Positions 17,960-25,705 of a stretch of 48,361 nucleotides of DNA are shown in pieces. The stretch is from an uncultured Collinsella sp. GTDB taxonomy: Bacteria; Actinomycetota; Coriobacteriia; Coriobacteriales; Coriobacteriaceae. Numbering within the stretch: position 1 is the first letter of the stretch; each line of letters opens with the position of its first letter. A program made the translations under genes and the position numbers. Below the pieces are notes generated by a model. It was not told where the DNA came from, searched no databases, and saw only the letters and a program-made list of their open reading frames with translations. The stretch spans positions 1 to 48,361 of the forward strand of contig UQUL01000014.1 of assembly GCA_900544235.1 (NCBI GenBank), read 5' to 3'.

Positions 17960-18042
17960 CCGATACATACTGTCTGGCGAATCGTTTGTCAACGAATTCG
18001 GTGAACGGTAGTAAATACCGTTCAAGCGTATGTATGTATCGG
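17960..18042 (+). promoter_or_regulatory. candidate structured leader RNA with three-way junction
   Basis: The sequence can fold as three helices. The outer stem is CCGATACATAC (17960-17970) with GTATGTATCGG (18032-18042), 11 perfect pairs. Hairpin 1 is CGAATCGTT (17978-17986), loop TGTC, and AACGAATTCG (17991-18000) with one bulged A. Hairpin 2 is GAACGGTA (18003-18010), loop GTAAA, and TACCGTTC (18016-18023), eight perfect pairs. Single-stranded joints are TGTCTGG, GT and AAGCGTAT. It sits between the candidate promoter and the binding-protein gene in a long leader. I do not recognise a known riboswitch class: loops and joints do not match the purine type. It could be a riboswitch, a protein-binding leader or a DNA operator array. 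Confidence 0.5.
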
Positions 18043-18160
18043 TCGCCGAGCGCGGCACCTCAGTTGGGTTCGTCGGTAGGTAAGGTATATATCGTCCGCA
18101 AGTTGCGCGGGGGCAAGTCTAGGTGCTCCCGAGTAAGATTCTCTATTGATAGGAGAAGAC

Positions 18161-19774
18161 ATGGCCATCATCAACAAGGGTATGTCCAGGCGTTCGTTCC
18201 TCGGCCTCACCGGCAGTGTCGCTGCTGTCGCAGGGCTTGGTCTCACCGGCTGCGGTGGCAGCTCTAGCGACGAGGGTTCCGCTTCCGGTTCCACCGATTC
18301 CGCCAACCGTGGCGGCGGCGTGATCACCGCTGGTTCCGCTTACGCTCCGTCCAGCTTCGATCCCGCCAGCACTGGCTCCGCTGTGGGCCTGGGTGCTAAC
18401 TGGCACGTCGTCGAGGGCCTCTACGGCATCGATTACCACGACTACAGCACCTTCAACGAGCTCGCCACCGACGATCCCAAGTCCGTGGACGACACCACTT
18501 TCGAGGTCACCATCCGCAAGGGCGCCAAGTTCTCCGATGGCACCGAGGTCACCGCTGACGATGTCGTTGCCTCCTACACCGCTTGCGCCGCTTCCGCTAC
18601 CTATGCTCCGTTCTTCCAGCCCTTCGAGTCCATCGAGGCCAAGGACGCCAGCACCGTGACGGTCAAGACCAAGGTCCCCAACTTCTCCCTGCTCAAGGAT
18701 CGTCTGGCCATCGTCCGCGTTACCCCGGCCACCCAGACCGAGGAGGATCGCGCCAAGCAGCCGATTGGCTCCGGCCCCTGGATGTACGACTCTATCTCCG
18801 ATACCGAGATCACCCTGGTTCCCAACCCCGAGTACAACGGTGAGTATGCTGCCGAGGATAAGAAGATCCAGTACAGCATCCTGACCGACCCCACCGCTCG
18901 CGTTACCGCTCAGCAGGAGGGCTCCACGCTCGTTATGGAGCTCGTTACCGCTGACGCCGTCGACCAGCTCGAGAGCGCCGGCTGCAAGATCGATAACGTT
19001 CAGGGTTTCGGCACCCGCTTCATCATGTTCAACGTCGCCAAGGAGCCTTGGAACAACGTCAAGGTCCGTCAGGCCGTCATGTATGCGCTCGACACCGAGA
19101 AGATGGTCAGCAACACCTTCGCCGGCCTTGCCACCGCTGCCAGCTGCTACCTGCCCAAGAGCTTCACCAACTATCATGAGGCTTCCACGGTGTACAAGAC
19201 CGACGCCAAGAAGGCTAAGAAGCTCATCGAGGAGTCTGGCATCACCCCGGGTGCCATCACCTTGCGCACCACCGACAACGAGCAGATTAAGGGCATGGCC
19301 GCCCAGGTCAAGAACGACCTCGACGCTCTCGGCTTCGATGTGACCATCCAGACCGATACCTCGCCGGCTACCTACGCTGCCATTGACGGCGGCGAGGCCT
19401 ACGATATCCTCCTTGCCCCTGGCGATCCTTCCTGCTTCGGCGCTGATCCCGACCTGCTGCTCAACTGGTGGTACGGCGACAACGTCTGGATGCAGACCCG
19501 TTGCCCGTGGAAGGAGTCCGCTGAGTGGCAGAAGCTCCACGGTCTCATGGACGAGGCTCTTGCCGCCGAGGGCGACGAGCAGCAGAAGAAGTGGAACGAG
19601 TGCTTCGACATCATTGCCGACAACGCTGTTCTGTACCCCGTTGTCCACGTCAAGACCGTCTCCGCTTCTTGGGACGATCCGTCCACTGCGCCCAACGGCG
19701 AGGCCCTCGATGGCTTCAAGGGCATCGGCACGACGAGCATGTCCTTCAGGGGCGTTGCGACCGTCAAGGCGTAA
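18161..19774 (+). CDS. ABC transporter substrate-binding lipoprotein, dipeptide/sialic-acid type (SBP_bac_5)
   Basis: This is the extracellular solute receptor of the downstream permease. The signal region has a twin-arginine motif, SRRSFLG (Arg10-Arg11), then a hydrophobic stretch and a lipobox LTGC with Cys31, so it is probably a Tat-exported lipoprotein. A Ser/Gly/Asp-rich linker leads into an SBP_bac_5 domain (FDPASTG near the start, KFSDGTEVTADDVVASY, LVPNPEYNGE, VRQAVMYALDTEKM). 537 residues is typical. AGGAGAAG precedes ATG at 18161. Because the operon neighbours are nan catabolic genes, I infer sialic acid or a sialoside as ligand, as with the Dpp-family Sat transporters; peptides remain possible. 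Codon use is strongly biased, suggesting high expression. Confidence 0.88.
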   Translation: MAIINKGMSRRSFLGLTGSVAAVAGLGLTGCGGSSSDEGSASGSTDSANRGGGVITAGSAYAPSSFDPASTGSAVGLGANWHVVEGLYGIDYHDYSTFNELATDDPKSVDDTTFEVTIRKGAKFSDGTEVTADDVVASYTACAASATYAPFFQPFESIEAKDASTVTVKTKVPNFSLLKDRLAIVRVTPATQTEEDRAKQPIGSGPWMYDSISDTEITLVPNPEYNGEYAAEDKKIQYSILTDPTARVTAQQEGSTLVMELVTADAVDQLESAGCKIDNVQGFGTRFIMFNVAKEPWNNVKVRQAVMYALDTEKMVSNTFAGLATAASCYLPKSFTNYHEASTVYKTDAKKAKKLIEESGITPGAITLRTTDNEQIKGMAAQVKNDLDALGFDVTIQTDTSPATYAAIDGGEAYDILLAPGDPSCFGADPDLLLNWWYGDNVWMQTRCPWKESAEWQKLHGLMDEALAAEGDEQQKKWNECFDIIADNAVLYPVVHVKTVSASWDDPSTAPNGEALDGFKGIGTTSMSFRGVATVKA

Positions 19775-19836
19775 GACTCGCTTGAGTCTGTATGCAGGAT
19801 GTCGGTCGTTGGGACCGTATCCTCATAGTTGAAACA

Positions 19837-19870
19837 AAGACCCGGGCGGCAACGATGTCGCTCGGGTCTT
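19837..19870 (+). terminator. intercistronic hairpin after the binding-protein gene
   Basis: AAGACCCGGGCG (19837-19848) pairs with CGCTCGGGTCTT (19859-19870), 12 pairs with one G-T, around a 10-nt loop. No T-run follows. Such stems after binding-protein genes usually protect the upstream mRNA or cause partial termination, giving more receptor than permease. Confidence 0.6.
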
Positions 19871-19931
19871 GTAATGAGTATCCGTACTCATATACCAGTT
19901 GGTCCTACCGACAAAAGAAAGGGGAGAGAAC

Positions 19932-20888
19932 GTGAACAACTTGCTACGTTTGATTGGAAGGCGTCTTGTGGCGCTGCCGATCATGGCATTGGGCGTCACC
20001 GTCCTGGTGTTCTTCCTTATGTCGTTCTCCAAGACCGACCCCGCCTACACGGCGTTGGGTGACGGTGCCTCGCCCGAGGCGGTTGCCGAGTACCATGAGA
20101 AGTATGGTCTGGACGACCCCTGGCCCGTGCGCTACGTGCGCTATATGGGCGATTTGATCCATGGCGACATGGGCACCTATGGTGCTGCTCGCAACTCCGT
20201 TGCCAAGCGCATCTCCACGGCCCTGCCCGTCACGATGCAGCTGACCTTCATCGGTCTTGCCATCGGCGCGGTCGTTTCGTTTTTGCTCGGCGTCATCGCG
20301 GCACTGTATCGCGACAAATGGCCGGACCAAGTGATCCGCGTCTTTTCCATCGCCGGCTTGGCAACCCCGTCGTTCTGGCTTGCCGTTCTGTTGATCCTGC
20401 TGTTCTCTTCCTACCTTAAGGTGCTCCCGGCATCGGGTGCTCTGCCTCACTTCACCACGAATCCGGTTGGCTATCTGGGACGCATGATCATGCCCGCCAT
20501 CGCCTTGGCATTTCCGCTGACGGGCCAGATGACTCGTATCGTGCGTACCGCCATGGTCGAGGAGCTCGACAAGGATTATGTCCGTATGGCTCGCGGCGCC
20601 GGCGTTCCCGAGAAGGTCGTCGTCGGCATCAACGTTCTTCGCAATGCGCTGATCACCCCGGTCACCACCCTCGGTCTTAAGATCGGTTACCTCATGGGCG
20701 GCGCTGTCGTCATCGAGGTTATCTTCAACCTCCCCGGCATGGGCACCGCGATTCTGCAGGGCGTTCAGGGCAACGAGGCGAACCTGGTTCAGGGCGTCGT
20801 TATCGTCGTTGCTCTTGCCTTCATCATCATCAACATCGTGGTTGACATGCTCTACCTGCTCATCAACCCGCGCATCAGGACGGTGTAG
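19932..20888 (+). CDS. ABC transporter permease, DppB/OppB type
   Basis: This is one of the two membrane-spanning subunits of the importer. The protein starts with a basic segment and a first hydrophobic helix (LVALPIMALGVTVLVFFLM) and shows the binding-protein-dependent permease fold with the EAA-like loop MVEELDKDYVRMARGAGVPEKVV and a following IGYLMGGAVVIEVIFNLPGMG segment typical of DppB. 318 residues is normal. I chose GTG at 19932, five bases after GGGGAGAG; an open frame extends 11 codons further but has no better site. The next gene begins 3 bp after the stop. It pairs with the permease half of the downstream fusion protein. Confidence 0.9.
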   Translation: MNNLLRLIGRRLVALPIMALGVTVLVFFLMSFSKTDPAYTALGDGASPEAVAEYHEKYGLDDPWPVRYVRYMGDLIHGDMGTYGAARNSVAKRISTALPVTMQLTFIGLAIGAVVSFLLGVIAALYRDKWPDQVIRVFSIAGLATPSFWLAVLLILLFSSYLKVLPASGALPHFTTNPVGYLGRMIMPAIALAFPLTGQMTRIVRTAMVEELDKDYVRMARGAGVPEKVVVGINVLRNALITPVTTLGLKIGYLMGGAVVIEVIFNLPGMGTAILQGVQGNEANLVQGVVIVVALAFIIINIVVDMLYLLINPRIRTV

Positions 20889-20891
20889 ATT

Positions 20892-22907
20892 ATGGTAAAG
20901 ATTCGAGAGAAGCAAACCGAGCAGCTCGAGAAGGCTGCCTCCAAGGGGCTCAAGCTCGGTGGCTGGAAGAAGATGACGCTGTCTTCTAAGATTGCCGCCG
21001 TCGTGCTGGTGCTGGTCGCCCTGACTGCGATCCTGGCGCCCCTTCTTGCCCCCTATAGCCCGGTCGAGATCTTTACGGCTCGCCAGGCTCCCGGCAACGG
21101 ATTTATCTTCGGTACCGACGATAAGGGTCGCGACATTCTGTCGCGTATGCTCTACGGTGGTCGTTACTCGCTGATTATCGGCTTTGGCGCCACTGCCATG
21201 GCTCTGGTCTGCGGCTCGGTCGTGGGCGCCCTTGCAGCGGTTTCGCGCAAGGCCGTCTCCGAGACGATCATGCGTATCCTGGACATCATCATGTCCATCC
21301 CGGGCATCGCCCTCGCGGCCGTCTTCGTCTCCATCCTGGGCAACTCCGTGCCGTCGATCATCTTCGCCATCGGCTTTATGTACACTCCGCAGATTGCCCG
21401 TATCGTGCGCGCCAACATCGTGTCCGAGTACGGCGAGGACTATGTCCGCGCGGTCATCGTTTCCGGCGCCAAGGCTCCGTGGATTTTGATCAAGCATGTT
21501 CTGCGTAACTGCATCGCCCCGATCATGGTCTTCACCGTTACCCTGGTCGCCGACGCCATCATCTTCGAGGCCTCGCTGACCTTCATCGGCGCTGGTATCC
21601 AGGAGCCCACCGCTACCTGGGGCAACATCCTCGCCGACGCCCGCGGCGGCGTGCTCGCCGGCCGTTGGTGGCAGGCGCTGTTCCCGGGTCTGGCCATCAT
21701 GATCACCTGCCTGGCGCTCAACATCCTCTCCGAGGGCATTACCGACGCCATGGCCGCTGCCCCCTCCGCCGCCCTGGATCCTACCGATTCCTCCAAGCGT
21801 CGCGAGGCCGACCTGCTGGTCTCCGACCCCGTTCGCGCCTACAAGGAGCAGGCCCAGTCCCTCTCCGCTCGCCTTGGCGCCCTGCGCGATGTCGAGCTCA
21901 AGCGTGACGATCGCCATGTGCCCGACGAGTCTGTTGAACCGATTCTCTCGGTCCGTGACTTCTGCATTCAGTTTGAGCATCACGGTGATATCAACGTCGT
22001 CGACCATGTCAACTTTGACGTCCGTCCTGGTCAGACCATGGGCCTGGTGGGCGAGTCCGGTTGCGGTAAGTCCATCACCACGCTGGCCATCATGGGCCTG
22101 ACCGATGAGGACGAGCACCTTTCCGGCGAGGTCCTCTGGGAGGGCCGTGACCTGCTCAAGATGAGCAAGAAGGAGTGGTTCGGCCTGCGCGGTACCGATA
22201 TCGCTATGGTCTATCAGGACGCCCTGTCCTCGCTCAACCCCTCCATGCTCATCTCTGCCCAGATGAAGCAGCTCACCAAGCGCGGCGGAACCCGCAGCGC
22301 CGAGGAGCTCCTGGAGCTCGTCGGCCTCGATCCCAAGCGCACGCTCGAGAGCTATCCGCACGAGCTTTCCGGCGGCCAGCGTCAGCGTGTCCTGATCGCT
22401 ATGGCCCTTACCCGCGACCCCAAGCTGGTCATCTGCGACGAGCCCACGACCGCTCTGGACGTTACCGTTCAGAAGCAGGTTATCAAGCTGCTCAACGATC
22501 TTCAGGCCAAGCTCGGCTTTGCCATGATCTTCGTCTCGCACGACCTGGCGCTGGTCGCCGAGGTCGCCCACAACATCACGGTTATGTACGCTGGCCAGGT
22601 TATCGAGCAGGCGCCCACCAAGGAGCTGCTCACTAACCCGATCCACGAGTACACCCGCGGTCTTCTGGGTTCCGTTCTGTCCATCGAGAGCGGTTCGGGC
22701 CGCCTGCACCAGGTGCCCGGCGCCGTTCCGAGTCCGCGCGATTTCCCCAAGGGCGATCGCTTCGCGCCCCGCTCGAGCCATCCGCGTATTGGCCTGGACA
22801 CCCGTCCGGTCTTCAAGCGCGTGCCCGGCACCGAGCACTTCTATTCCGAGCTCCCCGACGAGGTGCTCAAGGCAAATGGTTTGACCCCTCACGCGGAGGT
22901 GATGTAG
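20892..22907 (+). CDS. fused ABC transporter permease and ATPase (DppC-DppD type)
   Basis: One polypeptide carries both a membrane and an ATPase subunit. Residues 1-300 are a DppC-type permease: N-terminal helix about 31-54, FGTDDKGRDILSRMLYGG, the EAA-like loop SEYGEDYVRAVIVSGAKAP, and FEASLTFIGAGIQEPTATWG. A hydrophilic linker of about 50 residues follows. Residues about 350-600 form an ABC ATPase with Walker A GESGCGKS, signature LSGGQRQRV and Walker B LVICDEPTTALD, and the end has the oligopeptide/dipeptide C-terminal domain, although its cysteine cluster is lacking. A second, separate ATPase follows, so the complex probably contains this protein, the DppB-type subunit and that ATPase. 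Only a weak ribosome site is visible. Confidence 0.93.
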   Translation: MVKIREKQTEQLEKAASKGLKLGGWKKMTLSSKIAAVVLVLVALTAILAPLLAPYSPVEIFTARQAPGNGFIFGTDDKGRDILSRMLYGGRYSLIIGFGATAMALVCGSVVGALAAVSRKAVSETIMRILDIIMSIPGIALAAVFVSILGNSVPSIIFAIGFMYTPQIARIVRANIVSEYGEDYVRAVIVSGAKAPWILIKHVLRNCIAPIMVFTVTLVADAIIFEASLTFIGAGIQEPTATWGNILADARGGVLAGRWWQALFPGLAIMITCLALNILSEGITDAMAAAPSAALDPTDSSKRREADLLVSDPVRAYKEQAQSLSARLGALRDVELKRDDRHVPDESVEPILSVRDFCIQFEHHGDINVVDHVNFDVRPGQTMGLVGESGCGKSITTLAIMGLTDEDEHLSGEVLWEGRDLLKMSKKEWFGLRGTDIAMVYQDALSSLNPSMLISAQMKQLTKRGGTRSAEELLELVGLDPKRTLESYPHELSGGQRQRVLIAMALTRDPKLVICDEPTTALDVTVQKQVIKLLNDLQAKLGFAMIFVSHDLALVAEVAHNITVMYAGQVIEQAPTKELLTNPIHEYTRGLLGSVLSIESGSGRLHQVPGAVPSPRDFPKGDRFAPRSSHPRIGLDTRPVFKRVPGTEHFYSELPDEVLKANGLTPHAEVM

Positions 22908-23735
22908 ATGAGCGAGACCGCAGTCAACGGCGTCGAGCCGATCATCTTCCTTGATGACGTCCACGTCACCTTTAGGACCCGTACCGGCTCGATTCTGCAC
23001 CCCAACCTGGTTCACGCCGTCCAGGGTGTAACGATTAAGCTCATGCCCGGTCAGACGATCGGCATCGTCGGCGAGTCCGGTTGCGGTAAGTCCACCACCG
23101 CCAACGTCATGTGCGGCCTGCAGGCCCCCACGAGCGGCAAGGTCTACTTTAAGGGCAAGGACGTTACCAAACGTACCGCCGAGGACCGTCGCCACATGGG
23201 TCGCGTCATCTCGGTCGTGTTCCAGAACCCGGCCACGGCGCTCAACCCCCGCATGGTCGTTCGCGAGCAGCTGCTCGACCCCATGCGCGTCCACAACCTG
23301 GGTACCGAGGCCGAGCAGGAGAAGCGCGTCAAGGAACTCCTGGAGCTCACCGGTCTGCCCAGCTCCGCTGCCGAGGTTCTTCCCGGCCAGCTTTCGGGCG
23401 GCCAGCGCCAGCGCGTCGCAATTGCCCGTGCCCTGTCGCTGAACCCCGATGCCATCATCGCCGACGAGCCCACCTCGGCTCTGGACGTTTCGGTCCGCGC
23501 GCAGATTCTGAACCTGCTGACCGACCTTAAGAAGGAGCTCGGCCTGGCCATGGTGTTCATCAGCCATGACATCCAGACGGTCCGCTATATCTCTGACGAC
23601 ATCATCGTTATGAATGGCGGCAGGATCGTCGAGCAGGGCGAGGCCAAGCAGGTCTTCCAGCACCCCCAGGACCCCTACACCAAGATGCTGCTCGGCGCTG
23701 CGCCGTCGCTGCTGCATCCCAAGCTCGGCGAGTAG
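22908..23735 (+). CDS. ABC transporter ATP-binding protein, DppF type
   Basis: This is the second motor subunit of the importer. It has Walker A GESGCGKST, the Q-loop VFQNPATALNPRM, signature LSGGQRQRVAIARAL, Walker B AIIADEPTSALD and the switch His in FISHDIQTV. 275 residues is short for DppF because the usual cysteine-bearing C-terminal extension is missing; it stops shortly after PYTKMLLGAAP. ATG at 22908 follows the upstream stop directly, with a very strong GGAGGTGA site. A perfect 10-bp hairpin follows the stop codon. Confidence 0.92.
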   Translation: MSETAVNGVEPIIFLDDVHVTFRTRTGSILHPNLVHAVQGVTIKLMPGQTIGIVGESGCGKSTTANVMCGLQAPTSGKVYFKGKDVTKRTAEDRRHMGRVISVVFQNPATALNPRMVVREQLLDPMRVHNLGTEAEQEKRVKELLELTGLPSSAAEVLPGQLSGGQRQRVAIARALSLNPDAIIADEPTSALDVSVRAQILNLLTDLKKELGLAMVFISHDIQTVRYISDDIIVMNGGRIVEQGEAKQVFQHPQDPYTKMLLGAAPSLLHPKLGE

Positions 23736-23751
23736 CCTCGCTTTCCCTCCC

Positions 23752-23779
23752 GTGCGCCCGGTTCCCTTGCCGGGCGCAC
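23752..23779 (+). terminator. intercistronic hairpin after the transporter genes
   Basis: GTGCGCCCGG (23752-23761) and CCGGGCGCAC (23770-23779) form a perfect 10-bp stem with an 8-nt loop. No T-run follows, so it is more likely an mRNA-stability or partial-termination element between the transporter and the esterase/catabolic genes. Confidence 0.55.
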
Positions 23780-23815
23780 CTCCGTTGCGATTTCGAAAGG
23801 TTGGGTTCACGAGCC

Positions 23816-24793
23816 ATGCCAAGTGCTCAGGAGCTACAACATCAATTTGGTGAATATCGAGGCGCTATGCCCCGTCCATCAGATTTCGATCTCTTTTGGA
23901 AGGATCGCATGGCCGAGGCCGACGCCGTCGGGCTTGACTATGCGATCGAGACGGCATCGGTCGCCGATGCCGCGACCTGCCAGCTTTTCGACCTCTGGTA
24001 TACCGGCATGTGTGGCGCGCGCCTGCATGCCAAGTACCTTAAACCCGTCTCGGACGAGCCCGTGCCATTGGTACTTCAGTTCCATGGGTATCCGGGTGCA
24101 AGCCGCAGCTGGTTTGAGCAGGCGTCGTTTGCGGGCATGGGCATGGCACTCATCGCCCTCGACTGCCCCGGCCAAGGAGGTCCCTCCGAGGACATTGGTG
24201 GATTTGAGGGCACAACGGTTGCCGGGCATATCGTCGCCGGTATCGACGGCGACCCTGCCAACCTCTACTATGTCCGCTTGCACCAAAATATTCGAATCCT
24301 GTGCCGCATCGTTCGCGAGCTCGAGGGCATCGATCTTGCGCGTGTGTTTGTGAACGGCGCGTCGCAGGGCGGCGGTTTGGGCATTGCGACCTGTGCGCTT
24401 AACAGCGAGCTTATCAATCGCGCCGCCATCCTCTATCCCTTCCTGTCAGATTTCCGCCTGGTCTGGGATTTGGATGCCGACGACATTGCCTACGAGGGCC
24501 TGCGCTATTGGTCTCGCTGGTTTGACGAGGACTCGACTCGTATTGACGAAGCCTATGCCAAGCTGGCGTACTTCGATTCCAAGAACTTTGCCCCTATGGT
24601 CAAATGCCCCGTGCTGTTTGGCACCGGCACAGCCGATATCGTCTGTCCGCCAGCGACGCAGTTTGCGGTCTATAACAACCTGACCTGCGAAAAGCGTCAT
24701 GAGTTCTTTGAAGGCTTTGGCCACGAGGAGATTCAGGATTTTGACGATCTGATCATTCCGTTTTTCTGCAAGGGAGGGGAGGCTCATGTCTAA
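23816..24793 (+). CDS. CE7-family acetylesterase (acetyl xylan esterase/cephalosporin deacetylase type), possible sialate O-acetylesterase
   Basis: CE7 enzymes are cytoplasmic alpha/beta hydrolases that remove acetyl groups from sugars and other esters. The N-terminus MPSAQELQHQFGEYRG followed by RPSDFDLFWKD is family-typical. The triad is intact: Ser183 in NGASQGGGLG, Asp274 in GTGTADIVCPP and His303 in GFGHEE; an HGYPG oxyanion-type loop is at 90-94. There is no signal peptide. 325 residues is normal. ATG at 23816 fits the family start; a TTG at 23801 lies against a GAAAGG site and cannot be excluded. Standing between the transporter and nanA, it may deacetylate O-acetylated sialic acids after import; that substrate is inferred. 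Confidence 0.87.
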   Translation: MPSAQELQHQFGEYRGAMPRPSDFDLFWKDRMAEADAVGLDYAIETASVADAATCQLFDLWYTGMCGARLHAKYLKPVSDEPVPLVLQFHGYPGASRSWFEQASFAGMGMALIALDCPGQGGPSEDIGGFEGTTVAGHIVAGIDGDPANLYYVRLHQNIRILCRIVRELEGIDLARVFVNGASQGGGLGIATCALNSELINRAAILYPFLSDFRLVWDLDADDIAYEGLRYWSRWFDEDSTRIDEAYAKLAYFDSKNFAPMVKCPVLFGTGTADIVCPPATQFAVYNNLTCEKRHEFFEGFGHEEIQDFDDLIIPFFCKGGEAHV

Positions 24794-25637
24794 GTGCGAG
24801 AGCAATGTTAATGAGCTGATTGTCCCCGGGCTCGTGGGAATTCCTGGAACGGTTTCGTCAAGGCTCGCAGAATATCGGGACTGGCGCGGTGATGTCCAAG
24901 CAGATGTTTCTGATTTAGAGACATGCGCTTCGAATCTTGAGATTCAAGGCCTGGCCATTACGGCGATTGACTTTGTTAACCCCTGCGCCCGTTACTCGGA
25001 GGTCTCCTTTGAGCTCGGTGACGATGCGATTCACGCTCGTTTGATCGAGCCTGTCGGTCGTGCCCGAGTATCTGAGCGCGTGCCGCTGTGCCTGATGTTC
25101 CACGACATCGATCGGCCTGTGCGCGGCTGGCATCACATGACGAGATTTGCCGCCATGGGGTATGCCGTCCTCGCGCTGGATGACGATGTTGCTGGTGCGA
25201 ACGACCTGCAGCGGGGGATTTCTTCGCCCGCTTTTGTCGAGCGCGTCCGTTGGGGTTGCGCGCTGGCGAAGGTGGCGCGCAATCTTGATGGCATGGACCC
25301 CGACCGCATCTTTGCATGGGGCGAGGGTCTTGGCGGCGGAGTCGCGCTGGCGGTTTCTGCTCTGGACGAGCGGGGCCTCGCCTGCACGGCGGTTGCCAAT
25401 CCGCTTCCTGGCGGCCTCAAGGCGCTGTCGTCTCGGGTGCGCGGATCGGTGCTCATGGGCACATCGCTTATGGATACCGTGAGCGATCCCAAGGATCAGT
25501 TTGCCGTATTCAACGGTCTTGAGTGTGACCGGAGGCATATCATCTATGCCAAATACGCTCACGAGCGCATCAATGCGTTCGAAAACGAAGTCGTCGACTT
25601 TTTTAACCAAACGTTCTACCCGTGTTCTTTGGCCTAG
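24786..25637 (+). CDS. CE7-esterase-like protein lacking the catalytic serine (probable pseudoenzyme)
   Basis: This protein is a diverged paralogue of the preceding esterase. The same landmarks occur in order: LAEYRDWRGD near the start, LMFHDIDR where the partner has HGYPG, a nucleophile-elbow region AWGEGLGGGVALAV, GTSLMDTVSDPKDQFAVFNGL and YAKYAHERI. Asp230 and His259 are kept, but Gly181 stands where Ser183 sits in the partner, so hydrolysis by the usual mechanism is unlikely. It is shorter (283 versus 325 residues) and overlaps the esterase gene by 8 bp, which implies coupled, roughly equal synthesis. It may be a non-catalytic partner of the hexameric CE7 enzyme or a sugar-binding relic. 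The reading frame is intact. Confidence 0.75.
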   Translation: MSKCESNVNELIVPGLVGIPGTVSSRLAEYRDWRGDVQADVSDLETCASNLEIQGLAITAIDFVNPCARYSEVSFELGDDAIHARLIEPVGRARVSERVPLCLMFHDIDRPVRGWHHMTRFAAMGYAVLALDDDVAGANDLQRGISSPAFVERVRWGCALAKVARNLDGMDPDRIFAWGEGLGGGVALAVSALDERGLACTAVANPLPGGLKALSSRVRGSVLMGTSLMDTVSDPKDQFAVFNGLECDRRHIIYAKYAHERINAFENEVVDFFNQTFYPCSLA

Positions 25638-25705
25638 ACGGCCTGGACACTGCCAACAAGAGTGGGCGGCATAGGGCTGCCCGCCAGACAACTAAGGAGA
25701 TTCTT

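Noticed and set aside
17960..18042. Purine-type riboswitch as the identity of the three-way junction.
   Set aside because: Joints and loops lack the conserved bases, and the hairpin loops are too short for the loop-loop contact.
19944..23822. A 1292-codon open frame on the minus strand opposite the transporter genes.
   Set aside because: It is the antisense mirror of well-supported genes. Strong C-ending codon bias removes stops from that frame; the predicted protein is low-complexity and has no recognisable domain.
24786..25637. Calling the second esterase-like gene a pseudogene.
   Set aside because: The frame is intact, overlaps its neighbour for coupled translation and retains Asp and His; only the nucleophile is changed.
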